From NCBI GenBank assembly GCA_958295665.1, contig OY282560.1, positions 99,611,930 through 99,675,929 on the forward strand: a stretch of 64,000 nucleotides of DNA. Direction: 5' to 3'. The notes beneath the pieces are model-generated. The model had not been told where the DNA came from and did no database searches. It saw only the letters and a list, made by a program, of their open reading frames with translations. How positions within the stretch are numbered: the first letter of the stretch is position 1; each line of letters opens with the position of its first letter. The position numbers and the translations under genes are program-made. This DNA is from Tipula vernalis. Its lineage: Eukaryota > Arthropoda > Insecta > Diptera > Tipulidae. Below, piece by piece: positions 12,842-22,409 of this stretch.

Positions 12842-13256
12842 TTCCATATCTTCAGGGAGTTGGTGTCACGTTGATAACTTTATCCGTATGTCGTGGTACA
12901 CTCTAACTATGTATGGTCTTTTGGAGCCAGCATTGAGCGCGCGACTTCTGCTTAATTGAACGTTTATCATTTGGCTTTTTGATTTCAAGGGAGTCGTTCG
13001 GGAAGACATTACATAAACTTTGGAAAGCTAGCCATTAATTTATTATTGTAAAAATTTTGTACGTTTCATTTGATGGTTGATTAGTGATATATACTTCTAA
13101 CAATATCTTGTACCGGCCAGTAGTATTATCAGATTCATTAAGTGTCTGACTATTGGATAATTAAGTAGGGTCCAGCACAATAGATCTTTTAGGTCGCAGT
13201 GCGAGGTGGCTTATCGCCCATATGGCCCTTCAATCAATAATAATAAATAATAACAA
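12842..13256 (+). other. 3' region of the LOA-like LINE
   Basis: Non-coding tail ending in AATAATAATAAATAATAA. The part from about 13090 to 13240 is clearly homologous to the terminal coding part of the LINE fragment at 38197-38592 on the other strand (shared block GGGTCCAGCACAATAGATCT and what follows). Confidence 0.75.
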
Positions 13257-13552
13257 TAGATTATGTAACCTGTAATTGCATTCAGATAGCTCGAATATTT
13301 CTACACCTTCAATATACAACAAACTAGAGTTGTTAACCGTCTGTTTCAAAAGTGTTTTGAATTCAGCGTATTCAGCACAAAATTGCTTCCGCGTAGGTTT
13401 TTTAGTACTTAAATTTAGTACCAAAAAAATTAATGCTAGTGTTCCTATCTTCACATGATTCAAATGTGACAATCGACTGTCATAAAATCCAAACGTGATT
13501 TTTCTGGAAAATCTCTTTTATTTATTTATATTAATAAAAATTAAACAATTAA
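13257..13552. other. Upstream region of Pfdn4
   Basis: About 300 bp between the LINE tail and the Pfdn4 ATG. It should contain the Pfdn4 promoter; no TATA box or other clear element was identified. An open minus-strand frame here has no ATG and is not called as a gene. Confidence 0.4.
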
Positions 13553-14025
13553 ATGGCTGCAACTGCAAGCAAAGGAACATTTCAACCGGTAATTTATGTT
13601 TAACTCCATTCATTTCATAAAATAATAACTTTAATTCTATAATTTCCCATATTCAGGATTCAGATGTTCATGTCACGTTTGAGGATCAACAAAGAATCAA
13701 CATTTTCGCTAAACACAATGCCGATATTGATGACTTAAAAGAAGAATTAAAGATAAAAATGAATTCTCTAAAGAATTTAGAAGAAGCCACCGATGAAATT
13801 GAGTTATTCGATGAGGAAGAGCCCATTCCGATCCTAATTGGAGATGTATTCATTTCGCATAATTTGAGCGAGGCCCAAGATTTCTTGGCCAGCGCAAAAG
13901 AAAAGAAGAAAAAAGATATTAAAGAAATCGAGGATAAAATTAGTGAAATACAAGAGAAAATGAGTGAATTAAAGGGACATTTGTATGGCCGATTCGGTAA
14001 TCACATCTACTTGGAGAATGAATAA
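13553..14025 (+). CDS. Pfdn4: Prefoldin subunit 4
   Basis: Beta-type subunit of the hexameric prefoldin co-chaperone, which captures nascent actin and tubulin in the cytosol and passes them to the CCT chaperonin. Two exons: 13553-13588 (12 codons, MAATASKGTFQP) and 13657-14025, separated by a 68 bp intron with GTAATT donor and TTCAG acceptor, phase 0. The predicted protein is 134 residues, the normal size. Two long charged helices flank a beta-hairpin region, with the family signatures VTFEDQQRINIFAKHN near the start, DEEEPIPILIGDVFISH in the middle and a lysine/glutamate-rich coiled coil at the end. An AATAAA lies at 14084-14089. It is convergent with RAD54B, whose stop is only 89 bp away. 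Confidence 0.93.
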
Positions 14026-14114
14026 AACCCGATTAAGTACGAATCTTTCCCTGTTTTGTTTTCGCTTTATTAATTTAATTCTAAATAAATAAAAAATAAT
14101 TAACAGATTTTCTT

Positions 14115-16589
14115 TTAATTTTCAATTTGATTTCGAAAAATGAATTGTATTTCGTCGCTCATTTCGGGTAAATCGATTTCAGTTAAAACACTAGGCGATA
14201 CCGGATACTTATGATGTTCCCAATTCATGAGTTCACTCATCTTGGAATTAGTTGTAGTAGCCGGATTTTTCTGTTGCGGTTTATCGATTATTCTAAAAAA
14301 GTTGTATTCTTCCTCTTCATCTTCGTCATCAGCTTTAGTAGATGCAGTGAGAATTTTTGTTTCTACCGATGGAACAGCTCCATTAGCCGAACATTGACAC
14401 TCAATTAAACAATGCGTAGAGCAAACCTTACTGGCCACCAAATCCGAATCGAACGAGAACAAATCCCTCAAATCCTCATCTGATAATTTTATATTCGATT
14501 TATTTTGTACCGTTGAATCGAATACAATACAATCACTTAAAGCTGATTTTGAAATTTGTCGTTGATAAATTTTCTCCTCGATAGTACCAGATGTGATTAG
14601 TCGATAAATAAATACATTGCGAGTTTGACCATCGCGCCAAATTCGTGAGAGTGCCTGCAAATCGGATGCTGGATTCCAATCATTGTCATACAGTAGTAAA
14701 CGAGATGCCCCAATTAAATTCAAACCAACTCCGCCAGCTTTAGCGCTTAGTAGAAATACAAAAACGTTCGAATCTGTTTTATTGAAATGCTGTACGATTT
14801 TATTACGATCTGCGCTTGGTGTTCCACCGTCCAGGCGACAACAAACATAATTTAAATGGCCACACAAATCCTGCAACATATCCAACGTTTTAGTTGAGTA
14901 GGAGATCAGTATGATTTTCTCATCCTTTTGGCGAATATTCCGCAGCAGGCACATTACAGCCGATAATTTTGTGGCATCGAATGGACCTATATCATTTTGT
15001 TGGGGCATAATCGATCGCAAATATTTCACAAATTTTGATTCCGTTTGCATTTTCGTGAGCAACGAAGGATGATTACAGATTTTCTTTAGGATTGTAATCA
15101 TTTCAAGTGGCGAAATGTTTTCTGCCCGATTGTCGTAGTATTCGAGTGTTGACTTGATGAGATATTTTTGCAATTCGGTTGGCTCGACGAACAAAACAAG
15201 TTCTTGTTTTTTCGGCAGGTATTTAGTATTTATATCAGAAGTGCGCCTAAGCACAAAGGTTTGGATAATTTTGTTTAGTTCCTTCGCTCGTGTTTCGCCC
15301 AATTTCCGAAATTCTGGCAATACATTTGCCTGCTGGGATTGCACAATCGGTGTCTCGTAATATTTTTTGTAGTGACTGTATTCACCAAGAATCCCAGGGT
15401 TGACGAAATTAATCAGCGTATAAAATTCATGTAGATCGTTCTGAATTGGAGTTCCGGTAAGAATTATACGTTTTTTGCAAGTCAACTGGCTCAACTGTTT
15501 AGTTATTTTAATAGTGCTATTTTTGAGTCGATGGCCCTCATCACACACCAAAATATCGAAATTGTATTTCTCAATCTCGTTCACTTGATTTAGAAATGTC
15601 TCATACGATACAATTACAAACGGAATATGACTAGGAATACTTTTTGATTTGGTTTTGGAGTTGATGATGTGCGTAAAATATCGTTCTCCTTTTAACCATT
15701 TCTGAATTTCTCGATCCCAATTTTCAACCAAACTGCTTGGTGCTAATATCAATACTCGTTGGGCAACAGGACGGCCTCCATAAGGTCCCGATTTAAGTAA
15801 GGTACAACATGTTGTTATGCATTGTAACGTTTTGCCTAGACCCATTTCATCGGCCAGGATTGCACCATTGTATTCCCCGTTCTCGTTGTAGCGGAATCCC
15901 ATAAGACATTCATACAGAAATGTTACCCCTTCTATTTGATGTGGACGAAGAACAGTTGTTAAATTGGCGGGAACATACACATCGGTAATTGCTAATTTTT
16001 GAGTGTTATATTTCCACTGGTGTTCAACACTTGGCGCTGGGAATTTAATCCGTTTCTCATTTTCAACATCTGCTTTTACCATATTTCGATGTTCAATAAA
16101 TTTGGCTGGAATAAACTGTTTAAATTTGGATGGATTGAACCAGACTCCAGTTGAACTTGAAGCAGATCGTTTACATGGTGGATTTACAACCGTCTCATTT
16201 TCACACCTGTCAATTAACTCAACTTCGTTTCCCCCCATTATAATTCTAGATCCCTCACTCAAATCATCGGACTTCATACGAGCCTTACGTTCTACAATTC
16301 GATTATTTAAATCTTTTAGCAAAATTTGTTGCTCATTAACAATCAGAACCCCATCGTTTTCAAATGTTTTGTGTTTCTTTGTCGTGACCCGGCCATACAC
16401 AACATTAAATTTATTCTCTTTGGAAGCGGTTGAACTCTGGGCACTAGACGAGCTGAGCCTACGTTTTGAAGATGAAACACTATACGAACTTGTTATTTCT
16501 ACATTTTGTACAATTTTATTCGATTCTAAATCATTTGGTACCGTAATATCGATATTATGCCGAATTGATGGTGCCAATGATCGACGCAT
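14115..16589 (-). CDS. RAD54B: DNA repair/recombination protein RAD54B
   Basis: SNF2-family double-stranded DNA translocase that works with Rad51 in homologous recombination in the nucleus. Intronless, 824 residues from the ATG at 16589, chosen because it gives the conserved start MRRSLAPS; the open frame extends four codons upstream only through a non-ATG codon. Residues about 60-130 resemble the N-terminal domain that RAD54B has and RAD54 lacks (KKHKTFENDGVLIV). The helicase core has ADEMGLGKT (near 245), DEGH (near 350), TGTPIQND, LDGGTPSADR, AKAGGVGLNL and SRIWRDGQ. The C-terminus keeps the RAD54B-specific ending around MSELMNWEHHKYP and EIQFIFRNQ. The choice of RAD54B over RAD54/okra rests on these two ends and on the LYECLMGFR and KSGPYGGRPV segments. 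It shares a divergent upstream region with eIF3e. Confidence 0.93.
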   Translation of the reverse strand: MRRSLAPSIRHNIDITVPNDLESNKIVQNVEITSSYSVSSSKRRLSSSSAQSSTASKENKFNVVYGRVTTKKHKTFENDGVLIVNEQQILLKDLNNRIVERKARMKSDDLSEGSRIIMGGNEVELIDRCENETVVNPPCKRSASSSTGVWFNPSKFKQFIPAKFIEHRNMVKADVENEKRIKFPAPSVEHQWKYNTQKLAITDVYVPANLTTVLRPHQIEGVTFLYECLMGFRYNENGEYNGAILADEMGLGKTLQCITTCCTLLKSGPYGGRPVAQRVLILAPSSLVENWDREIQKWLKGERYFTHIINSKTKSKSIPSHIPFVIVSYETFLNQVNEIEKYNFDILVCDEGHRLKNSTIKITKQLSQLTCKKRIILTGTPIQNDLHEFYTLINFVNPGILGEYSHYKKYYETPIVQSQQANVLPEFRKLGETRAKELNKIIQTFVLRRTSDINTKYLPKKQELVLFVEPTELQKYLIKSTLEYYDNRAENISPLEMITILKKICNHPSLLTKMQTESKFVKYLRSIMPQQNDIGPFDATKLSAVMCLLRNIRQKDEKIILISYSTKTLDMLQDLCGHLNYVCCRLDGGTPSADRNKIVQHFNKTDSNVFVFLLSAKAGGVGLNLIGASRLLLYDNDWNPASDLQALSRIWRDGQTRNVFIYRLITSGTIEEKIYQRQISKSALSDCIVFDSTVQNKSNIKLSDEDLRDLFSFDSDLVASKVCSTHCLIECQCSANGAVPSVETKILTASTKADDEDEEEEYNFFRIIDKPQQKNPATTTNSKMSELMNWEHHKYPVSPSVLTEIDLPEMSDEIQFIFRNQIEN

Positions 16590-17035
16590 GACGATAAACA
16601 ATTTATTTGCAATTGAAAATACTGATCCCCGCCATTTAAAAAGTATTGAGGGATTTTGTAAATGCCAAACTGATAGTACATATGCTACACAATACTGTTA
16701 TATTTGTCGCTGCAATCGTTCAACCGGTGAATAAAAATTACTTTAAACTCGTACTTGTTCCACTTATAATGAATTTTTGGCTTCATTTACTTATTTAAAA
16801 TTTAAATTTAAATTAGGAAATGTTGTAAAATAATTAAATTAATTAAAATGAATCATTTTACCGTTCTGAAAAGTTCGCCGCCCTAATTTTCTCGCATTCA
16901 TTTTTTTGTCATAACGATCCGCCATCTTTTAAGTGAAGACGTCAAATTTATTAGACGTCCGCATGTAATTCTGTGAATTTTTATAAAGAAAAATTGTAAT
17001 TTAAATAGTTTAAGTGTGTAAAGAATTCAACTAAA
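16590..17035. promoter_or_regulatory. Shared divergent promoter region of RAD54B and eIF3e
   Basis: Only 446 bp separate the two opposed ATGs, so both promoters and 5' UTRs must lie here unless upstream exons exist elsewhere. The stretch is AT-rich with no convincing TATA box. A plus-strand open frame running from RAD54B to 16734 is a shadow. Confidence 0.55.
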
Positions 17036-18414
17036 ATGGCTAAATTTGATTTAACGGCAAAAACTTGCCAATATTTGGATCGGCATTTAACGTTTCCGCT
17101 ATTAGAATTTTTGTGCGACAAGAACGTACGTAGAATGACAACATAACCTCAAAATTACATTTTTTGGTTCAATATTTCACATTTTTTTTTTTGTAGATCT
17201 ACGACAAAAAAGAATTACATGAAAAAATATTGGAAACCGTTAATAAAACGGATATGGTTGATTATACGGCCGATATTCGTCAACGATTGAATATGAGCGA
17301 AGCTATGCCAGAGGAGTTGTCGAATCGGAAATCTGTTGTGTTGGCTACATTGAAAGAATTGCAAACCGAAGTTGCCCCTTTAATGAAAGCTATGGAACTT
17401 TTGAAGAATACCGATAGTGTTAAAGATCCAAAAACTTTAATATCAGCTCTTCAAAAGGAATTTGATTTTAAAATTGAAATGATCGATAGTGTCTACAAAT
17501 TGGCCAAATATTTGTACGAAAGTGGAAACTATCAGGATTCAATTCCATATTTATATTTTTGTCTATTGGTCATGCAACCATCCGATAAACACTACTTAAA
17601 TGTATTATGGGGATATTTGGCATCCGAAATTTTGGTGCTTAATTGGGGTTCAGCATTGGAAAATTTAAATCGTCTACGCGATTATATCGATAATAGCAAC
17701 TTTAGTCATATTCAAGCTCTTCAGCAGCGTACATGGTTGATTCACTGGAGTGTTCTCGTATTCTTTAATCACACCAAGGGACGCGATTTGATTATTGAAA
17801 TGTTTTTGTATAAATCACAATATTTGAATGCTATCCAGACTATGTGTCCTCATATTTTACGGTATTTGGCCACCGCAGTTATTATTAACCGGGGAAGGCG
17901 CAACGCACTAAAGGATTTGATTAAAGTCATTCAACAGGAAAGTTATACGTATCGAGATCCAATCACCGAATTCTTGGAACATTTATATGTTAATTTTGAT
18001 TTCGAAGGAGCCCGTATGAAACTTCATGAATGCCAAACTGTAATCATCAATGATTTTTTTATAATCGGTTGTTTAGACGAATTCGTTGAAAATGCTCGTC
18101 TCATGATTTTTGAAACATTCTGTCGTATCCATCAATGTATTACCATAAGTATGTTGGCCGATAAATTGAACATGAAATCGGAGGATGCCGAATGCTGGAT
18201 TGTAAATTTAATTCGTAATGCTCGTCTCGATGCCAAAATCGATTCGAAATTGGGGCATGTTGTGATGGGAACGCAACCCTTGTCACCATATCAACAGTTA
18301 GTTGAAAAAATTGATTCCCTTTCGGTACGTTCGGAAGCTCTCACTGGTATTGTAGAAAGAAAACATAAAGCTAAAGCACAAGAAAGCGGTGAAAATAACT
18401 GGAAATACTACTAA
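17036..18414 (+). CDS. eIF3e: Eukaryotic translation initiation factor 3 subunit E (Int6)
   Basis: Subunit of the eIF3 complex that brings the initiator tRNA and mRNA to the 40S ribosome in the cytoplasm. Two exons: 17036-17125 (30 codons starting [17 protein letters not shown]) and 17197-18414, separated by a 71 bp intron with GTACGT donor and TTGTAG acceptor, phase 0. The join gives CDKN then IYDKKEL, and the product is 435 residues, the usual insect length. The N-terminal helical domain includes [17 protein letters not shown] and [17 protein letters not shown]; the PCI domain covers roughly residues 220-400 with a winged-helix end ([20 protein letters not shown]). Highly conserved throughout, so identity is secure. 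Polyadenylation hexamer AATAAA at 18466. Convergent with the armitage gene, 113 bp between stops. Confidence 0.96.
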
Positions 18415-18465
18415 AGCTGTGTGGACCGCGTAAATATTTTTTTTTCTTTTTGTAATACCTAATCT

Positions 18466-18471
18466 AATAAA
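18466..18471 (+). terminator. Polyadenylation signal of eIF3e
   Basis: Canonical AATAAA 51 bases after the eIF3e stop codon. Cleavage 10-30 bases on would put the transcript end at or close to the 3' end of the armitage transcript on the other strand. Confidence 0.6.
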
Positions 18472-18527
18472 GTTGAGAAGCCGAAATTATGAAAATTAAA
18501 TTTATAATAAAAAATCGGATATTTCCA

Positions 18528-21500
18528 TTAAACATTTGTTTTATTTTTAAAAATTTCAGGTAAATTACAACCAAGATAAGTATTATGCTGGACACAGTAG
18601 TCAATGATATGACGCCAATTTTGATCGATGCTTAGCAAAAATGGATTGCCAAAAATTACGAGTAATGCTCGAGTGCGTGAAATCGCTACATTGATTCGTT
18701 TTACATCATCTACAAATCCGATAGCATTTTGCCGATCTTTAATTGCCAAATGCTTTGTTGATCTTACGGTTGAAATTAAAATGATTTGTCGCTCTTGTCC
18801 CTGGAATTCCTCAACCGATCCAACTTTTGGTGCTTCTAATTCAGCTTCTTCGAACAGTCTGCGGATCACACGACACTGCTGATTGTAAGGCGTAATTATT
18901 CCAATATCTAATGAATTAAAACCATTCTGATACAATTTGACCACGAATTCAAAGAGTTGAGTTGCCTCGGCTGAATTGAACCACGACGGACTATCGGAGA
19001 GTTGTAGATTTTGACCGCGAAGGCCATGAAAGAAGACGCTAAAATTGTGGTCTCGATCTGGACATCCCTGGTCAAAAACATCTTTTAAACGTGCAACGTT
19101 TCTTGCTTCGATCGAATCCGTCTCAGAAACAACGGGAATCAACGAAGACATGTAGAACAGATCACTGTACAGCTTCATTACACATGGCAAGGCTCGATAA
19201 TTGTACAAAAGTTTAGTCACAAGCCTTTGGTCATATTCATGTTTGAAGCGTTGTTTATCCCGCTGATAAGGCACACGTTCCAAAAGTCTGCCTAAAAACG
19301 AAAGATTAAGGCCATTTTCACTCGCAATTTTATTAAATATTGTAGGCCCTAATTGCATCGGATCACCAGCCAAAATTATCTGACCCTCACGTAAATCCAA
19401 AAACATTACCGGAATCATTGTTTCCGTTTCAGAACATTGTCCAGCCTCATCAATAATAACGTGAGTAAAATGATTCTTTGGAAAATCAAAATGGAACAAC
19501 TGGGACAAAGAAAAACATGTCCCGATAGTTAAACGATGCTGTCCCAATTGTGTCCGATTTAGGTTTAGTATGCCTCCCGATTGCAATTTAACTTGGGTTG
19601 CATTCGTTGCATTAAATGATTCGATCGACATATCACATTTGGCACAGTATTCCTGAAGATGTGGCGAAATTTGTTCGCGTTCGATTGCACTCTGCGATAC
19701 TATTCGGATAAATTCACCTTTTTTCAAAATTCCAGATTGTATAATTCGTTCAAGGATTAAATCAGCCGATGAATTTGATGGGGTTCCGACTAAAATTCTG
19801 GACGATGGTATATGCCTAAGTATTTGAAGGATAGTTTCGATAACGGTAATAGTTTTGCCGGTACCGGGTGGCCCAAATATTACATAGGGCATTGGTCGTA
19901 CTTCACCACGTAGAATATTTTTAATGGCCGCCTTCTGAATTATATTCAATTCGGGATTAAACCAAGGCAATTTTTTATTATTTTCCACAACTAAATCCTC
20001 ATTAAGCAGTTCACAATCAAGTTGCGGTGGTTTATTAATAAGTTTATATGGAAACAGGAAATCGGCTCCGAGCGATTTATGGACTTGACGAATTGCAAAA
20101 TGTTGTTTACGATATGTTGCTCGTGAAAAATAGAATATAACTTTATAAGATTCTCCATTGTAACCTTCATGAAAACTGGCATTGAACTTTAGTAAAATTC
20201 GATTATTTAATACTTTGTGAATAAATCCTTCGAATAGCTTAAATTTATTTCCTGTACTAAGCATTTCGACTTTTACTGAGTCACCTAGAGTGATCGATGG
20301 ACGCTGCTCTAACACATTTTCGATGTACAGTGATAAATATTCACCTTCCCGATGGAAAATTGCATTATCCATGTCATACTTTCTGAAGCAATGGAACATG
20401 TGAATCTCTTCCAAATGTACTAAGATATCGAATTTCTCTACATAATGCCGAAAACTAAGTGGCTCATTGAATATTGGCGAAATTTTATATAAATCCTGTT
20501 CGATTTCAACTATTGTTTTAGCCGAGTTTAACATTGTATTCTTTAATATTTCGGGAACAAGATAAGTTGGAATTTTATGTGGCAAAAATCTTGAGGCTTG
20601 TATAGTTTTCGTGCCAGGCACAAAATCCGGTCCATCCATATTCCGAAGTACATTTTTGGTATACTCTGTATTAGATCGATATCTACTACTGTCCTTAATA
20701 GCCGGATTGACTTCGCTAGTCTGTATACCAACATTTATAGCAATGTGCTTGAAAACAAAAAATCCTTCAAACTGTAATCTAATCCGTTCCGAACTATATC
20801 CATAGTATTTCGAGCTTATTGATAAATGTAAGCGTACAATATCGGTAGGGTAGAGTATTCGATTCTTGAAGCCCCAATCCTTTATGGTAATGTGCGAATT
20901 TGCTTTAGAGTCACTAAAATATAAAGCTAGCAGCTTATATGATTTACTAGGATGATTATTTTGAATCAAGATCGTACCAAGTTTCTCTTGGTTAATCTTA
21001 TCGAATTCATACTCCAAACCTTCTGTTATCGATATCGAATATCGCTCTTCAATAATTTTGGAATTGATCGAATTTTTATTATTCTCTTTGGATTTTTCTA
21101 GTAATGAATTAATTAAATCACTCTGATCTGTTACATCGGATTCCGACAGAATAAGTTTGAGACAACGCCATGCATATTTCCCTTGAACACTTTCAATGGC
21201 ATCGGCAATAATATGAGAATTTGGTGCTATGCGAATTCCATCACTCAAAATGTCCGGGAAGAAAATGTATTGATTATCAACGGTACCATAATATTCATTT
21301 AAAAATGTTACGACACCTTTGATTGTTTTGGATCGTTGCGGCCTTATTGTAAGAACTTCAACTATTTCACCGGTAAAATCAAATATTTCTTCATCAAATT
21401 GCACCTTACAGTCCATTTCGACTTTATCACCGGCCATTGGTATAAACGAAGTGACCACATCATCCATTTTTAATTTAAGCGAATGATCACTAATCGTTTC

Positions 21501-22034
21501 TATAAACAAGTGTGTTGTATCTTTTTCGGATATTTCTCCCAATATAATCATCGTCCGGATTATATATTTTCGAATTTCATCATTTTTGGCGTCTTCAATT
21601 GCTTTTTCAATGTCCTGTTTACTTCTATCCCATGCTTCATTCACGATACTTAATATTTTCTTGATTTTAACCATTTTATCCTTATCATTTTTGTATACCA
21701 AATACGCTATTTTTGAGCCTATTTCCAGGTGATTTATCTGGGCACTAATCAAGTCCACAGAAAAACAAAATTGGTTATCAATTACACCAACCTTTGCATC
21801 TAATTTGGTTAAAATTCCTGTTTTACGAAAACATACTAGTTCCTCAGTCTCCTTAGGTTTGGGACAATTATTTAGTGCTTTATTTGCTTTGCTCTCCTCC
21901 TCATCACTATCCTCATTTTCCACATCATCGTTTAATTTTTCCAACGTTTTTTGTAATTCATTTTGTAGTTTGGTTCGATCGACCGAAGTCGATTCGAGAA
22001 GATATGTAAAGGCTTTACCTAATAATGTGAACAT
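18528..22034 (-). CDS. armi: Armitage/MOV10L1-type RNA helicase
   Basis: Superfamily 1 (UPF1-like) RNA helicase of the Mov10/Mov10l1/Armitage group; in flies Armitage acts in primary piRNA biogenesis, moving between nuage and the mitochondrial surface. 1,168 residues from the ATG at 22034 ([16 protein letters not shown]); the frame is open 11 codons further but without an ATG. The N-terminus has repeated small beta domains typical of the MOV10L1 branch, such as GILTKLDAKVGVIDNQFCFS and GVVTFLNEYYGTVDNQYIFF, which favours armi over plain Mov10. Helicase motifs: GPPGTGKT (near 720), DEAGQ (near 861), GDPMQLGP, EEFQGQERQIILIS and NVAISRTRA (near 1115). No intron. Its ATG overlaps the stop codon of the small ORF upstream, so it has no separate 5' UTR unless a promoter lies inside that gene. 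Confidence 0.92.
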   Translation of the reverse strand: MFTLLGKAFTYLLESTSVDRTKLQNELQKTLEKLNDDVENEDSDEEESKANKALNNCPKPKETEELVCFRKTGILTKLDAKVGVIDNQFCFSVDLISAQINHLEIGSKIAYLVYKNDKDKMVKIKKILSIVNEAWDRSKQDIEKAIEDAKNDEIRKYIIRTMIILGEISEKDTTHLFIETISDHSLKLKMDDVVTSFIPMAGDKVEMDCKVQFDEEIFDFTGEIVEVLTIRPQRSKTIKGVVTFLNEYYGTVDNQYIFFPDILSDGIRIAPNSHIIADAIESVQGKYAWRCLKLILSESDVTDQSDLINSLLEKSKENNKNSINSKIIEERYSISITEGLEYEFDKINQEKLGTILIQNNHPSKSYKLLALYFSDSKANSHITIKDWGFKNRILYPTDIVRLHLSISSKYYGYSSERIRLQFEGFFVFKHIAINVGIQTSEVNPAIKDSSRYRSNTEYTKNVLRNMDGPDFVPGTKTIQASRFLPHKIPTYLVPEILKNTMLNSAKTIVEIEQDLYKISPIFNEPLSFRHYVEKFDILVHLEEIHMFHCFRKYDMDNAIFHREGEYLSLYIENVLEQRPSITLGDSVKVEMLSTGNKFKLFEGFIHKVLNNRILLKFNASFHEGYNGESYKVIFYFSRATYRKQHFAIRQVHKSLGADFLFPYKLINKPPQLDCELLNEDLVVENNKKLPWFNPELNIIQKAAIKNILRGEVRPMPYVIFGPPGTGKTITVIETILQILRHIPSSRILVGTPSNSSADLILERIIQSGILKKGEFIRIVSQSAIEREQISPHLQEYCAKCDMSIESFNATNATQVKLQSGGILNLNRTQLGQHRLTIGTCFSLSQLFHFDFPKNHFTHVIIDEAGQCSETETMIPVMFLDLREGQIILAGDPMQLGPTIFNKIASENGLNLSFLGRLLERVPYQRDKQRFKHEYDQRLVTKLLYNYRALPCVMKLYSDLFYMSSLIPVVSETDSIEARNVARLKDVFDQGCPDRDHNFSVFFHGLRGQNLQLSDSPSWFNSAEATQLFEFVVKLYQNGFNSLDIGIITPYNQQCRVIRRLFEEAELEAPKVGSVEEFQGQERQIILISTVRSTKHLAIKDRQNAIGFVDDVKRINVAISRTRALLVIFGNPFLLSIDQNWRHIIDYCVQHNTYLGCNLPEIFKNKTNV

Positions 22035-22409
22035 TATGACTGTCCAAATGGAGGATCGTATTGCCAATCAGTATTTTTAATGTAATTCAATTCCTTACGT
22101 AAATTTGTTAATCTTTTCAAATGAGATTCATTTATCATATTCGATTCCCCGATTTCTAAATAGAGTGCAAATTTTGTGCGGACATATTCTTTGCAAAATG
22201 TTGAAGATGTTTGGCCGGTGGCCGCAGTTTGGTTTGATGAACAACCTTCTATTGGTGGTTTTAAATTTACCTGCAGGAAATATAACAAGTGTAACATGAG
22301 AATGCTTATTTACATGAGGTGGAGGTCAGACATTTTATGATGCGCTAAAAATGACCTATTTGCATACCCGTTTCTTTGATGGTCCTGATTGATTATCCTC
22401 TTTTGACAT
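22034..22409 (-). CDS. Small conserved-looking protein upstream of armi, dicistronic candidate
   Basis: A 92-residue protein that I do not recognise. Exon 1 is 22409-22368 (14 codons, [14 protein letters not shown]), then an intron of 97 bp (GTATGC donor, TTTCCTGCAG acceptor), then exon 2, 22270-22034. The join is in phase 0. The N-terminal third is polar and basic, followed by a Thr/Ser stretch and a helical C-terminal half ([20 protein letters not shown]) ending PPFGQS. The coding evidence is the clean splice and the balanced composition; no homologue was searched. The stop TAA and the armi ATG share one base (TAATG). That arrangement suggests one mRNA with two proteins, the second translated by reinitiation or leaky scanning. 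Confidence 0.75.

Larger units (their letters stand above)
5545..13256 (+). mobile_element. LOA-like LINE, nearly full length, with nested insertion
   Basis: A non-LTR retrotransposon with a GC-richer 5' UTR (about 5545-6158), ORF1 (6159-9201 with an insertion), a 47 bp gap, ORF2 (9249-12841) and a 3' region ending in an (AAT)n-like tail near 13230-13256. The order endonuclease, reverse transcriptase, RNase H and C-terminal cysteine motif in ORF2 fits the LOA/I group. Without the 1.69 kb insertion it is about 6.0 kb, the usual size for such elements. The left boundary is placed where LINE homology of the preceding relic stops; I could not find a target-site duplication. Confidence 0.85.

Noticed and set aside
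13230..13472. Minus-strand open frame with a hydrophobic start, next to Pfdn4
   Set aside because: It has no ATG (it begins at a TTG), runs into the LINE tail, and no continuing exon was found. It may be an exon remnant but cannot be supported.
16003..16734. 243-codon plus-strand frame over the RAD54B 5' end
   Set aside because: Antisense shadow of RAD54B; no motif and no homology seen.
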